DNA of 64,000 bases from Pseudomonadota bacterium (GTDB lineage Bacteria > Pseudomonadota > Gammaproteobacteria > Burkholderiales > Gallionellaceae): NCBI GenBank assembly GCA_021800795.1, contig JAJYYO010000008.1:23082-87081 (forward strand), written 5' to 3'. Below the pieces are notes generated by a model, which worked only from the letters and a program-made list of their open reading frames with translations, was not told where the DNA came from and searched no databases. Numbering within the stretch: the stretch's first letter is position 1; each line of letters opens with the position of its first letter. Both the position numbers and the translations under genes were made by a program. Below, one piece after another: positions 43,222-54,708 of this stretch.

Positions 43222-45009
43222 TTATTGTGCGATCACCACACGGTTTTTGCCGGTGCGTTTTGCCTGATACATCGCCTTGTCGGCACGGGCGATAACCTCT
43301 TCCTGCGGCTCTTCTTCGCCGCGCTGAGCCACGCCGGCGCTGAAGGTCACCAGTATGCGTTCATTTTCGTGCAGGAAAAAATGTTTGGTCAGCTCGCGTT
43401 GCAGGCGCTCCACCGTGCCGGCGGCCTCATCAGCGGCCACATCGGGCAGCACGATGACAAATTCTTCGCCGCCATAGCGCGCGACCGAGTCGGAGGGGCG
43501 CAGCGCTTCCTTGATGACGTTGCAAAGATGGACAAGCGCCTGATCACCCACCTGATGGCCCATGCTGTCGTTCAGCCGTTTGAAGTTATCAATATCGAGC
43601 AGGGCAAGACTGAGGGGCGCATGGCTGCGATCAACCCGCTTGGCTTCGCGATCGAAAGCCGCATCCAGACCGCGCCGGTTCAATGCGCCGGTCAACTGAT
43701 CCAGCTGCACCAGCTCGCTGACTTCAGATAATTCTTTCTCCAGCTTGGAAATTTTAGCTTCCGCGCTCTCGACCTGTTTGCGGGATTCGAGCAATTCCTC
43801 GTGCGATCGCAGGGCGCTGGTCTGAATGACGCGCGTATCCTGCATGATGTCATCCAGCAGATTGCCCAACTCGCCCAGATTGTTGGATTGGGCGATTTTC
43901 TGGCTGTAGCCCTCGATTTTCTGATGGTAATCACCGGTGCTGGCAGTAATACTACCCAGGCGGTCGATAAAGGTGGTCATCAGGCTCTTGAGGGTGGCCT
44001 TTGCGTCGGTGAGGCTCTTTTTGAGCAGTCCCTGCTTGATAATGGCCTCGCGCAGGCTGCGTTCAGCGTCTGCGATGACGTGTTTGTCAATCGGGTTGCT
44101 GATGATCTCATGCAAGGTGTTGATTTGCCCGTGCAGCCATTCTTCATCCTCGACCATTTCCCCTACGTTTTCGACCAACAGCCGCAGCAGCCGCACCAGC
44201 CCTTCCTGTATCTTGGTCTTGTCTCCGCCGCGCAACTCCACCTTGAGCCAGAAGTGGCGCAACTGCTTGGCAAGTTCAGTGACTTCGTTGTGGCTCTTGA
44301 TTTCGCGCACCTGAGCAGTCAGACGGCGCACTTCATCGGTCAGTTCCGGCTGGGCACTGATGGTGGACTCCAACGTTTGCGCCAGCAACTCGGCAAGCTT
44401 GCCGAGCATTTCGGCCGCATTGTCATCCGCCTTGGCCGGCGAGGACATAACCGGCGTTATGCCGGCGGTCGTCGCGGCAGGCGTGGCATCCGTTTCAGGT
44501 GCGAAGGGCGTTGAAGCGACCAAATTGCTCGTGACAGGCGACTCTGACCAGGAACGAATCAGATTGCCCAGTTTTTCATACAGAATCTCGGGCTTGGAGG
44601 AGAATCGCGCAAATACGGTTTCAAGGCCTTCTTTCTTGCGCGAGACGGTCAGACCTTTATGGGGAAGATCGAGTTGGCGGACCAGATCGCGGATCAGGAC
44701 AGGCCAGGTCTGGGGCGCCGCATCGGCCGACCCGGCTTTTGGCAGCACTTTTTCAATTTCCTTGAAACACAGATCCCATTTACCCTCCACCAGCATTTTT
44801 TTCAAAGCCATACCTGCAGCCGCGGATTGATCCGATAAAAGCAAATGCTCTGCCATGCTGCGCAATACTTTTTCCGCACCGTTGTTTTCCGTTTCGGATT
44901 CACCGCTGATTTCGGAGAAGATTTTCGCATAGTTGTCCGGGGTAGGCGGAAGCTTGCGCTGCGCCAGCGTTTTCAGTGTTTCACGGGCGAGTTCTGATGG
45001 GTTTGTCAT
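43222..45009 (-). CDS. diguanylate cyclase (GGDEF) with long N-terminal helical region
   Basis: The 595-residue protein has an N-terminal DUF-like segment (RETLKTLAQRKLPPTPDNYAKIFSEISG), a long helical and coiled-coil middle (about 200-425) and a C-terminal GGDEF domain. The active-site loop reads RYGGEEF, with the metal/GTP residues in LLDIDNFKRLNDSMGHQVGD, so it should make cyclic di-GMP. No membrane segment is visible. It follows the NarL-type regulator by 85 nt, possibly in one unit: a two-component output acting on c-di-GMP. Confidence 0.92.
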   Translation of the reverse strand: MTNPSELARETLKTLAQRKLPPTPDNYAKIFSEISGESETENNGAEKVLRSMAEHLLLSDQSAAAGMALKKMLVEGKWDLCFKEIEKVLPKAGSADAAPQTWPVLIRDLVRQLDLPHKGLTVSRKKEGLETVFARFSSKPEILYEKLGNLIRSWSESPVTSNLVASTPFAPETDATPAATTAGITPVMSSPAKADDNAAEMLGKLAELLAQTLESTISAQPELTDEVRRLTAQVREIKSHNEVTELAKQLRHFWLKVELRGGDKTKIQEGLVRLLRLLVENVGEMVEDEEWLHGQINTLHEIISNPIDKHVIADAERSLREAIIKQGLLKKSLTDAKATLKSLMTTFIDRLGSITASTGDYHQKIEGYSQKIAQSNNLGELGNLLDDIMQDTRVIQTSALRSHEELLESRKQVESAEAKISKLEKELSEVSELVQLDQLTGALNRRGLDAAFDREAKRVDRSHAPLSLALLDIDNFKRLNDSMGHQVGDQALVHLCNVIKEALRPSDSVARYGGEEFVIVLPDVAADEAAGTVERLQRELTKHFFLHENERILVTFSAGVAQRGEEEPQEEVIARADKAMYQAKRTGKNRVVIAQ

Positions 45010-45094
45010 GACTCAATCTCTGGTAGGGTTGATTGCTGCGATTATCGGTTACATCACCTTGATACAATAAACGGCATGGTACATGGGTTCTATT

Positions 45095-45736
45095 TCAATC
45101 CTGCGAATCGACCAGATGATGGCTGATCGCGTAGTGTATCGCCTCTGCATTATTGGTAAAACCCATCTTTGCCAGCATACGGCCCCGGTAAACGCTCACC
45201 GTCTTGGGGCTGAGGCTCATGATCGCCGATATATCGCTCAGTGATTTGCCCGAGGCCATCAGACACAAGGTTTGATATTCGCGGTTGGACAGGCTTTGGT
45301 GCATTAATTCCTGGGACTCGCCGATGAGGTTATTAAGAAGCTGTTCGGCCAGCGTTTCGCTGATGTACTTTTTGCCGCTGACAACCTGACGGATCGCCTC
45401 GATGAGCACGTCCGATGCGCTCTGCTTGTTGATATACCCCATGGCGCCCGCCTTGAGCGCGCGCACGCCATAATGATCTTCCGGGTACATGCTCAGCACG
45501 ATGATCTTGAGGCCGGGCTGCTCGGATTTGAATTGTTTGAGCACCTCGATGCCATGCTTGTCAGGCAAATTAATGTCCAGCAGCATCAAATCGAAATGCT
45601 GCGCACGCAGCATGCTGGCAGCCTGGATGCCGCTGGCGGCCTCTCCCGTGATTTTCATATCCGGGCTGTCTTCGAGCAGTTGCTTCAATCCTTTGCGGAT
45701 CAGGGCGTGATCGTCAACGACAAGAATATTAATCAT
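45095..45736 (-). CDS. NarL/FixJ-family response regulator
   Basis: The 213-residue protein consists of a receiver domain (VVDDHALIRKGLKQLL; phosphoacceptor D54 in LMLLDINLP; conserved K in GYINKQSA) and a LuxR-type helix-turn-helix (LSNREYQTLCLMASGKSLSDIS ... LSPKTVSVYRGRMLAKMG). No histidine kinase is adjacent. A HisKA_3-type kinase on the same strand stands at 61610, on the other side of the accessory island, and could be its separated partner. Confidence 0.95.
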   Translation of the reverse strand: MINILVVDDHALIRKGLKQLLEDSPDMKITGEAASGIQAASMLRAQHFDLMLLDINLPDKHGIEVLKQFKSEQPGLKIIVLSMYPEDHYGVRALKAGAMGYINKQSASDVLIEAIRQVVSGKKYISETLAEQLLNNLIGESQELMHQSLSNREYQTLCLMASGKSLSDISAIMSLSPKTVSVYRGRMLAKMGFTNNAEAIHYAISHHLVDSQD

Positions 45737-45940
45737 AAGCTGCTAGTGCCGGCTGAAATCCAGGAAATAGGCAGGGCTTGATTGCCCAGAGTGAATAATA
45801 CAGCTAAAAAAGGTTTATATCGTTTTTGAGCATATTTGTAAATATCGCCCCCACTCGCCACCCGCTCCTTGAATACAATTTTACCGCAAAACAATTTTCA
45901 TCAGTCTACATTGATGTTGGCTGAATTTGACGCTGAAACC

Positions 45941-45981
45941 CGAGTAAGTATCCCCCGGCAAAGCCGCGGGATACTTACTCG
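45941..45981. repeat. 19-bp near-perfect hairpin downstream of ptxE
   Basis: CGAGTAAGTATCCCCCGGC and its reverse-complement partner (one mismatch) surround the loop AAA. No T run follows on either strand, so it looks more like a palindromic mobile repeat (REP/MITE-like) than a simple terminator, though it could also stop transcripts after ptxE. Confidence 0.8.
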
Positions 45982-45997
45982 GCCGGTCTCTTTATCA

Positions 45998-46870
45998 CTA
46001 TTCCAACAAGCCACAGTTAAGCAAAAAATCGGTGAATTGCAACGCCAGTGTCTCATGCGAGCCTGTATCGCGACGAATGGCATACAGTGTTTTCTGTAAT
46101 GGCCCTCCTGAAATCGGTATTGCACACAGCAGTCCGCTGCGAGTCTCATTGATTACTGACGCAGCCATAACCAGAGAAATGCCGAATCCGGCTTGTACGG
46201 CATGTTTTACCGCTTCCGTACTACCCAGTTGCATCGATACGCCAATCGTGCTCGCGTCATCGCCAAAATACTGTTGCAGCAGATGCCCCGTTCCGCTGCC
46301 AGCTTCGCCACCCAACAAATCCTGGCCCTTTAGCCAGTCACGCGGAATGCTGCACATGCCAGCCCAAGGGTGGTGCGGCGGCACTATCAGAACCAGATTT
46401 TCACGGCGCCAGACCGTCGCAACAAATCCCGGTCGATTATCCCACCACTCCATAATCGCGACATCGATTTCAAAGTTTTTCAGTCTGTCGGCTATGACAG
46501 TATTGGTTCCAATGATCACTTGCAGCTTATGCGGTGAAACGTCCTTATACGCTTTCAAATACGGCTGCATCAAATAAATCCCAGTATTAGAACTGGCCCC
46601 AACCACGACTGAGGTTTTTTCAAATAACGCGCTGGCCCGATCGCAGGTTCTTATCAGGTTTTCGGCATAAGGCAAAAATGCCTCGCCTTCCGGTGTCAGC
46701 GTGCTACCCGCATTGTTGCGTGTGATCAAGTTGATATTAAGCGATTGCTCCAGCAGCTTCACATGCTGCGTCACGGCCGGTTGTGATAAACCGGTTTTCT
46801 TGGCCGCTCCGCGAAAGCCGCCGCATGTGGCAACTGCGAGAAAGGTTGCGACGCGTTCCAGCTTAATCAT
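45998..46870 (-). CDS. ptxE: LysR-family regulator of phosphite operon, PtxE-like
   Basis: The 290 residues have an N-terminal winged helix-turn-helix ([20 protein letters not shown] and [19 protein letters not shown]) and a C-terminal periplasmic-binding-like effector domain. Its start overlaps the ptxD stop by 4 nt. In Pseudomonas stutzeri WM88 the last gene of ptxABCDE is also a LysR gene, ptxE; position and family agree. Its effect on expression is not known from sequence, and the Pho boxes upstream suggest PhoB is the main control. Confidence 0.88.
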   Translation of the reverse strand: MIKLERVATFLAVATCGGFRGAAKKTGLSQPAVTQHVKLLEQSLNINLITRNNAGSTLTPEGEAFLPYAENLIRTCDRASALFEKTSVVVGASSNTGIYLMQPYLKAYKDVSPHKLQVIIGTNTVIADRLKNFEIDVAIMEWWDNRPGFVATVWRRENLVLIVPPHHPWAGMCSIPRDWLKGQDLLGGEAGSGTGHLLQQYFGDDASTIGVSMQLGSTEAVKHAVQAGFGISLVMAASVINETRSGLLCAIPISGGPLQKTLYAIRRDTGSHETLALQFTDFLLNCGLLE

Positions 46871-47865
46871 GCGAATATAGGATTGTTGATCGCGCCGACA
46901 GGCCTGTCTCCCGCAAGAGCCTGGATGATATTGCTTGCCGCTTGCCGCTCAATCTCTATCCGCACCTCGCTGACCGCCGAACCCAAGTGAGGCGTAAAAA
47001 AAGTCTGCGCAGTATTGTCGAGCAAGGCACGAGGAATGTTCTCTGGCCTATCCGGTCGCGCCCATTCCTCCATTTCGAATACATCAGCGGCGTAGCCTGC
47101 CAGCTTTCCTATACGTAGCGCTTCCACCACCGCCTGTTCATCGACCACCGAACCACGACAGGCATTAATCAGATAACTGCCAGGTTGCATTTTACTGATA
47201 GTATCGGCATTAAACAGGTGCAGATTTTGCGGCGTCATCGGCAGCATAGGCACCACGAAATCACTGGTTGCCAATAGTTCGTCCAAGCTTACGCGGCGCA
47301 CGCACCAAGCCTGCTCCTGATCGTTGGTTAACGCCACGTTATCACAATACACTAATTTCATATCGAAACCTGATAGCCGTTTTGAAATCGCTCGGCCCAC
47401 CGCACCCATGCCGATAATACCGAGAGTACGTCCAGTCAGTCCGGTACCGTACAATTCCGGACGCCAACCGTGAAAACTGCCGCTACGGATGCAGCGATCA
47501 CCCTCCGGAAGATGCCGTGTCAAACCCAACAGCAAACCAATCGTCAGTTCGGCAGTCGGGATCGTAAGTAAATCCGGCACAATGCTGAACCATATCCCCC
47601 GTTGGGTGCAAGCATCAATGTCGAAATTGTCATAACCCTTGAGTGCCGCACCAACGATTTTCAGTTTTGGGCATGCGTCAAGAAATTGCGCATCGATCCT
47701 GTCTGGCATGAACACCATCAGCGCGTCGGCATCTTTGGCTCGCGACAACAACTCTTCACGAGGAAGTGTGTCTCGCGTAGTATTAGGTATAACATTTGCG
47801 GTGGTTTGCAGAAGATCGATAATCTCTGGGTGTACCCAATGGGTAAGCACAACTTTTGGTTTCAT
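46867..47865 (-). CDS. ptxD: phosphite dehydrogenase (NAD-dependent)
   Basis: PtxD oxidises phosphite to phosphate with NAD+ in the cytoplasm. The 332-residue D-2-hydroxyacid-dehydrogenase fold has a dinucleotide motif [12 protein letters not shown] (149-160) and, by my count, the catalytic set known from the P. stutzeri enzyme at nearly the same numbers: K76 (ALKGYDNFD), R237 (NACRGS), E266 ([14 protein letters not shown]) and H293 (TPHLGS). The acidic D175 after the second strand fits NAD over NADP. The segment around E266 is specific to phosphite dehydrogenases and separates it from formate, glycerate and other family members. It lies 34 nt after ptxC. Confidence 0.95.
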   Translation of the reverse strand: MKPKVVLTHWVHPEIIDLLQTTANVIPNTTRDTLPREELLSRAKDADALMVFMPDRIDAQFLDACPKLKIVGAALKGYDNFDIDACTQRGIWFSIVPDLLTIPTAELTIGLLLGLTRHLPEGDRCIRSGSFHGWRPELYGTGLTGRTLGIIGMGAVGRAISKRLSGFDMKLVYCDNVALTNDQEQAWCVRRVSLDELLATSDFVVPMLPMTPQNLHLFNADTISKMQPGSYLINACRGSVVDEQAVVEALRIGKLAGYAADVFEMEEWARPDRPENIPRALLDNTAQTFFTPHLGSAVSEVRIEIERQAASNIIQALAGDRPVGAINNPIFA

Positions 47866-47899
47866 ATAGTTTCCAATTCATGTTAGTGATGTTTATCAA

Positions 47900-48703
47900 T
47901 TACTTAAATTTACGCCGTAAAAACGAGCTGAATGTATCCACTAGCGTGACCATAGCCAAGATCACGATCAGAATCGCCGACACATCTTGGTATTGCATGA
48001 GGCGTAACGACCCCATCAATTCAAAACCGATGCCCCCCGCGCCAACCATCCCCATTACTGTTGATGCACGGAAGTTATATTCCCAGCGATAAAGCGCAGT
48101 ATCAGACAATTGCGGCAACACCTGCGGAAAAATACCGTGAATGATTACTTGCAATGGACTGCAACCGGCGGCTCGTGCCGCTTCCACCGGCGCTTGGTCG
48201 GCATGCTCGATGGCCTCGGCAAAAAATTTGGCAACCATTCCGATCGAATGCAAGCCTAACGCCAGCACACCGGGCAGTGCGCCAAAGCCGACTGCCGCCA
48301 CGAACATGATACCCATGATTAATTCGGGTATTGAGCGCAATCCATTCAACAGCGCACGTGACATCTGGTAAATTATCGGATGAGGGCTGGTATTACGAGC
48401 CGCTAGAATCCCCAGTGGGATCGATAGCAGCACTGCAATTGCGGTTCCGGCGAGACTCATAGCCAGCGTGTCGAGCAACGGTTTTATCCATGTACTGACC
48501 TCACTGAAATCCGGTGGAAACATTTCTCCGAACAGACTGAACAGGTTCGGCAGCGCTTCACGCAAGCGCTCTACATCGAACAGCCCAACGTAATACCAGG
48601 ATATGATCACAACCGACAGGGTCAGTGTGAGTTGAATCATTGACCGATTCCAGGCGCGCCGTCGTTGCATCAAAATCAAATCGAAATCAAGATCAACTTT
48701 CAT
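47900..48703 (-). CDS. ptxC: phosphite ABC transporter permease, PtxC/PhnE type
   Basis: The 267-residue inner-membrane protein has about six hydrophobic helices and a C-terminal EAA loop, EAARAAGCSPLQVIIHGIFP, which contacts the ATPase. The sequence is that of the PhnE family of phosphonate/phosphite permeases (FPPDFSEV, RSIPELIMGIMFVAAVGFG). It lies between ptxB (38 nt) and ptxD, as in the known ptxABCDE operon. Confidence 0.92.
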   Translation of the reverse strand: MKVDLDFDLILMQRRRAWNRSMIQLTLTLSVVIISWYYVGLFDVERLREALPNLFSLFGEMFPPDFSEVSTWIKPLLDTLAMSLAGTAIAVLLSIPLGILAARNTSPHPIIYQMSRALLNGLRSIPELIMGIMFVAAVGFGALPGVLALGLHSIGMVAKFFAEAIEHADQAPVEAARAAGCSPLQVIIHGIFPQVLPQLSDTALYRWEYNFRASTVMGMVGAGGIGFELMGSLRLMQYQDVSAILIVILAMVTLVDTFSSFLRRKFK

Positions 48704-48741
48704 GGAAGTGTGCCTTCAAATGGAGAATGAGACCCAAGAGA

Positions 48742-49626
<885 letters not shown>

Positions 49627-50415
49627 TTAAGCGGAAACAAGTTGAGCGTTAAGCGACTTGAACGGTGCTGCCCGCTCATTGTTCGAATTTTTTTGTTCAT
49701 ACAACTCCGCCTCCTGGATATGGGTCAATTTATCTGGTTCCGCATCGAACACGACTCTGCCGTGTGCAAGCCCGACTATGCGATCAGCGTAGCGCTTGGC
49801 AAGATCGACCTGATGTAAACTGACGACGGCAGCAATGCCATCTTCCTTACAAATGTGGTGCAACTGCGCCAGCACTTTATCGGCAGTCGCCGGATCTAGG
49901 CTGGCCACCGGCTCGTCAGCCAAAATCAAAAGCGGTTTCTGCGCCAACGCGCGCGCTATGCCGACACGCTGCTGTTGCCCCCCGCTCAATTGATCGATGC
50001 GCGACTGCGCTTTATGCAGCAAGCCGACCCGCTCCAGACTTTGCAGCCCGATGGTTTGCTCTTGTCGGGACAAGGGAAACATACTGCGTAGCGCTGAGTG
50101 ATACCCAAAACGTCCCATCAACACGTTTTGCAGAGCGGAGTGACGGTCGATTAATTGGTGTTGCTGAAATATCATGCCGGTTTGTCGACGGTGTGTTTGC
50201 AATATTTTTCTTCCTTCCAGGCGTCCGAGTCCTTCGACATCAATGCTACCGACGTGTGGTTTGCACATCAGGTTGAGGCATCGCAACAAAGTTGATTTGC
50301 CGGCACCTGATGCCCCCAGTAAGACGGTAAATTGCCCCTGATGAAATGCGAGGGAGGTAGGGTGCAGGGCAATAACACTGCCAAACTGCACCGAAACATT
50401 GTTAAGTTGGATCAT
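49627..50415 (-). CDS. ptxA: phosphite ABC transporter ATPase, PtxA/PhnC type
   Basis: The 262-residue ABC subunit has Walker [11 protein letters not shown]-loop FQQHQL, signature LSGGQQQRV, Walker [14 protein letters not shown] and the switch His in [10 protein letters not shown]. It resembles PhnC ATPases. It is the first gene of the ptx half; a strong ribosome site AGGAGG precedes it, and just upstream lie a 14-bp palindrome and a Pho box. So this half has its own promoter within the larger cluster. Confidence 0.92.
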   Translation of the reverse strand: MIQLNNVSVQFGSVIALHPTSLAFHQGQFTVLLGASGAGKSTLLRCLNLMCKPHVGSIDVEGLGRLEGRKILQTHRRQTGMIFQQHQLIDRHSALQNVLMGRFGYHSALRSMFPLSRQEQTIGLQSLERVGLLHKAQSRIDQLSGGQQQRVGIARALAQKPLLILADEPVASLDPATADKVLAQLHHICKEDGIAAVVSLHQVDLAKRYADRIVGLAHGRVVFDAEPDKLTHIQEAELYEQKNSNNERAAPFKSLNAQLVSA

Positions 50416-50424
50416 TACTCCTCC

Positions 50425-50458
50425 TTTTTTCGATCAATGCTATTCATTGATCGAAAAA
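50425..50458. promoter_or_regulatory. 14-bp palindrome in ptxA leader
   Basis: TTTTTCGATCAATG and CATTGATCGAAAAA flank a 5-nt loop immediately before the ptxA ribosome site. It may be an operator (for example for PtxE) or a leader hairpin. The word CGATCAATG also occurs in the htxA leader at 54141-54149. Confidence 0.55.
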
Positions 50459-50479
50459 TAAAATCACAGGAATATGGTA

Positions 50480-50507
50480 GTTACAGCTTGTTACAGCGAT
50501 ATGACAA
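50480..50507 (-). promoter_or_regulatory. Pho box upstream of ptxA
   Basis: On the minus strand TTGTCAT, CTGTAAC and CTGTAAC follow each other at 11- and 10-nt steps, close to the CTGTCAT direct repeats bound by PhoB. It lies 65-92 nt before the ptxA start. A CATATT hexamer just downstream could serve as -10. The htxA upstream region has the same three-part site with the same spacing. Confidence 0.75.
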
Positions 50508-50613
50508 TCATTTTATTTTTATTTGTTCTTCCATACTTGGAGAGGTTCCAGTCTTCTTGCGCGCTGAATGTATCCACCAGCCATGACTCATTACTGCTCA
50601 TTTGTCTTATCTT

Positions 50614-51393
50614 CTATACAGCAGATTCGCCTATCACTCGTTCGTAAAGTGAAGTTATCTTGTTTCCCATAGCGTGATCTTCTGGATCATTCGCAAGGTC
50701 AAGTTGAACGCGTCCACCTTTGATGCCAATAATGTGATCAGCAACATCAATAGCAAGCTCAACTTGGTGGAGGCTGCACAGTACGGCAACGTTGCTGTCT
50801 CTGGCTGCAGTCTTGAGTGTTTTGAGAACGGATGCTGCCGTGAGTGGATCGAGACTCGATACAGGTTCATCGGCGATTATCAGTTTCGGTTTTTGAGCAA
50901 GCACACGCGCTACTGCTATCCTCTGCTGCTGCCCGCCTGAAAGTTTCAGCACTGGCGTATTGGCAAATGACAGCATCTCAACGCGGTCCAGACATTCAAG
51001 CGCAAGGCGCCGGTCGTCTTTGTTGAAGTTTCGGAATGCAACACGCCAGAATGGCGTAGAGGCAAGACACGCACCCAGAACGTTTTCATAAGCCGTAAAT
51101 CGCTTAATTAAATTAAATTGTTGGAATACGAAACCGATGTCACGACGGAGTTGACACAGCTGTGTGGATGTCAACTCATGCACACTTTTACTTCCTCCGA
51201 AAGCAATGATTCGTCCTGAATCAATCGAATCAAGACCAGTAATACATCTGAAAAGTGTCGATTTCCCTGAGCCGCTGGATCCCAATAATGTAACGAACGA
51301 TCCTTTGTGTACCGTCAAATCAAGTGAGTCAAGCACTGTCCTTTTTCCGTATGACTTTGTTACACTGCTTACCCTAAGCGCTACGTTATCCAT
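50614..51393 (-). CDS. htxD: hypophosphite ABC transporter ATPase, HtxD-like
   Basis: The 259-residue PhnC-type ATPase has Walker A GSSGSGKST, Q-loop FQQFNL, signature LSGGQQQRI and Walker B LIIADEPVSSLD. It is the last gene of the htx half, 23 nt after the permease, with 198 nt to ptxA. Gene order htxA-B-C-D equals that described for Pseudomonas stutzeri WM88. The assignment to hypophosphite rests on the linked dioxygenase; transport of phosphite or phosphonates cannot be excluded. Confidence 0.82.
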   Translation of the reverse strand: MDNVALRVSSVTKSYGKRTVLDSLDLTVHKGSFVTLLGSSGSGKSTLFRCITGLDSIDSGRIIAFGGSKSVHELTSTQLCQLRRDIGFVFQQFNLIKRFTAYENVLGACLASTPFWRVAFRNFNKDDRRLALECLDRVEMLSFANTPVLKLSGGQQQRIAVARVLAQKPKLIIADEPVSSLDPLTAASVLKTLKTAARDSNVAVLCSLHQVELAIDVADHIIGIKGGRVQLDLANDPEDHAMGNKITSLYERVIGESAV

Positions 51394-51416
51394 TGTGGTT
51401 TCCTTATTTCGCAGTC

Positions 51417-52274
51417 TTATACTTGGATAAATTGCGGCTCTTTTATAGAGCCATCAGTAGGCTCAAGAATCATATGTCTCAATTTGTCACTAATAAAATC
51501 AATTACAGCAACCATCAATAAAATGACCGCAAGTACCGTAATCATTTTATTAAAGTTGAGAAGATCAACAGTATCTTTGAGTATTTGACCGATCCCACCC
51601 GCTCCGACAATTCCAAGAACTGTCGAGGTTCTCACGCTAAATTCCCACATATATAAGGCACCCGCTATCAGACCCGGCATAACATCTGGAATCAGGCCAT
51701 ATCTGATAATTTTTAATTTGCCAGCTCCTGTTAGTGCAAGCGCTTCCAGTGGCCCTTCATCTACAGTCTCGATTGTTTCTGCAAATACTTTCCCAATCGC
51801 ACCAATCATATGAAACGTAATCGCTAAAACACCTGCGAAGGGACCGAATCCAACCGCTGCAACAAAGACAAGTGCAAAAACGAGTGTTTCCGTGCTTCTA
51901 CTAATGTTCAGTATGGTTCGAGCAATGCGGTATACACCTAAACCGGGAGTGGTATTCCGCGCCGCAAGGAGCGCCAGCGGAAAAGCAAGTAGTGTTGCGA
52001 AAATTGTGCCTATAGTTGCCATAGCCAAAGTCTCGCCAGCACCTTTGACAACCTTACTAAGATCGCTCAGGTCTGGCGGAAACATCTGATAGACAAAAGA
52101 AAATAGTATTGGCGTCCCTACAGCCAATTTATTGAAATCAATTTTGCAGAAACTCCATGCAATTGCAACGAGAACCGAGAGCGCAAGCGCGACCAAGCAA
52201 TACCGTATACGTGTTCGCACTCCACTCGCATCGTTTTCGCGAAGGGTGGTTTCTATTATTGGATTAGGTACCAT
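51417..52274 (-). CDS. htxC: hypophosphite ABC transporter permease, HtxC-like (PhnE family)
   Basis: From ATG 52274 the protein has 285 residues with about six membrane helices and a diverged EAA loop (EALALTGAGKLKIIRYGLIP). Hallmarks shared with PtxC include FPPDLSDLS and LVFALVFVAAVGFGPFAGV. A TTG five codons upstream is an alternative start. It sits between the binding protein (30 nt) and the ATPase. Visible base composition is more AT-rich than the core genes, which suggests acquisition from elsewhere. Confidence 0.82.
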   Translation of the reverse strand: MVPNPIIETTLRENDASGVRTRIRYCLVALALSVLVAIAWSFCKIDFNKLAVGTPILFSFVYQMFPPDLSDLSKVVKGAGETLAMATIGTIFATLLAFPLALLAARNTTPGLGVYRIARTILNISRSTETLVFALVFVAAVGFGPFAGVLAITFHMIGAIGKVFAETIETVDEGPLEALALTGAGKLKIIRYGLIPDVMPGLIAGALYMWEFSVRTSTVLGIVGAGGIGQILKDTVDLLNFNKMITVLAVILLMVAVIDFISDKLRHMILEPTDGSIKEPQFIQV

Positions 52275-52304
52275 TTTCTTGCCTGTCAAGTATTTTGAAA
52301 TACG

Positions 52305-54072
<1,768 letters not shown>

Positions 54073-54189
54073 ATTGGCATTGCCTCCTTAATTAAACGTT
54101 TTTCTGCGTAATACTGTGAGCGGCTATCATTTACTTATTACGATCAATGTCGCATCGTGATTACACAATAAAATTACAACGCAATAATA

Positions 54190-54217
54190 ATTACGGCTTA
54201 TTGCAGCAATATGACAT
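54190..54217 (-). promoter_or_regulatory. Pho box upstream of htxA
   Basis: On the minus strand TGTCAT, TGCAAT and CGTAAT lie at 11- and 10-nt steps, exactly the layout of the ptxA site (first repeat perfect, the others diverged). TATTAT follows downstream as a possible -10. It is 118-145 nt before the htxA start. Confidence 0.65.
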
Positions 54218-54329
54218 TCATTTTTATTTTCCATTGTTGTCCCATCCGTTGTAAAACTAGAAGTCGCTTTGCGGCGTCTTATTACAAATGAACGAGGCTC
54301 GCTATTGTGGACGGGCAAGTAGATCAAGC

Positions 54330-54402
54330 GGTCGCGGTAAGAACGCCAGTTGCCTGAAGCCCCCGCACAGATTCGTATTTGCAGCACTACTGCATACGGC
54401 TC
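54330..54402 (-). mobile_element. decayed 3' end of a group II intron (domains V-VI)
   Basis: On the minus strand a 34-nt segment (54402-54369) starts GAGCCGTATGC and can fold as domain V: outer helix, two-base AA bulge, inner helix GCAG/CTGC. It is followed by GTGCGGGGG and a stem capped by a GCAA loop (domain VI-like), ending TTACCGCGACC. The outer helix has G-to-A changes, and no maturase gene is attached, so it is a relic. Confidence 0.5.
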
Positions 54403-54708
54403 CTACCAAAAGTTTTGACATAAAATCGCTCGCATGGAAGCGAATGGACTATAGCTCCAGCTTGAATTTGGCGAGGCGCACTCGCATTGCTGCAAGAAAT
54501 CGACTCGCTTCTCCTTCGTACTGAAACTATCGCCGGAGGAGGGAGGGTCGGCATAATTGCGGATTGACGATACGCAAGCTACATTACGCGCTTTGAACAG
54601 GTTTGCATGTCGGTATATTACCAATCGATTTGCCGCTTACTGCTAATTGGCATCAGTCGATTGCTTATGCGAAGTTATCCCGACGGGGTTGGGGTATGAT
54701 TAAACGAT

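Larger units (their letters stand above)
54073..54708. other. 636-bp gene-free region between htxA and the kinase gene
   Basis: No convincing gene is present. It contains the htxA leader and Pho box (54190-54217), a segment at about 54165-54240 similar to the ptxA upstream region, a decayed group II intron end (54330-54402), and AT-rich DNA up to the kinase start. Short open frames here (up to 86 codons) show no recognisable similarity. Confidence 0.6.

Noticed and set aside
45869..46149. Two short opposite frames spelling SIPRxxRGILTR
   Set aside because: They are translations of the 45941-45981 palindrome and not genes.
50508..50613. Terminator between htxD and ptxA
   Set aside because: No stem with T run was found, so readthrough from the htx half into ptx is possible.
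54127..54624. Short open frames of 73-86 codons between htxA and the kinase gene
   Set aside because: They overlap each other and the Pho box or intron relic, have no ribosome sites and show no recognisable protein pattern.
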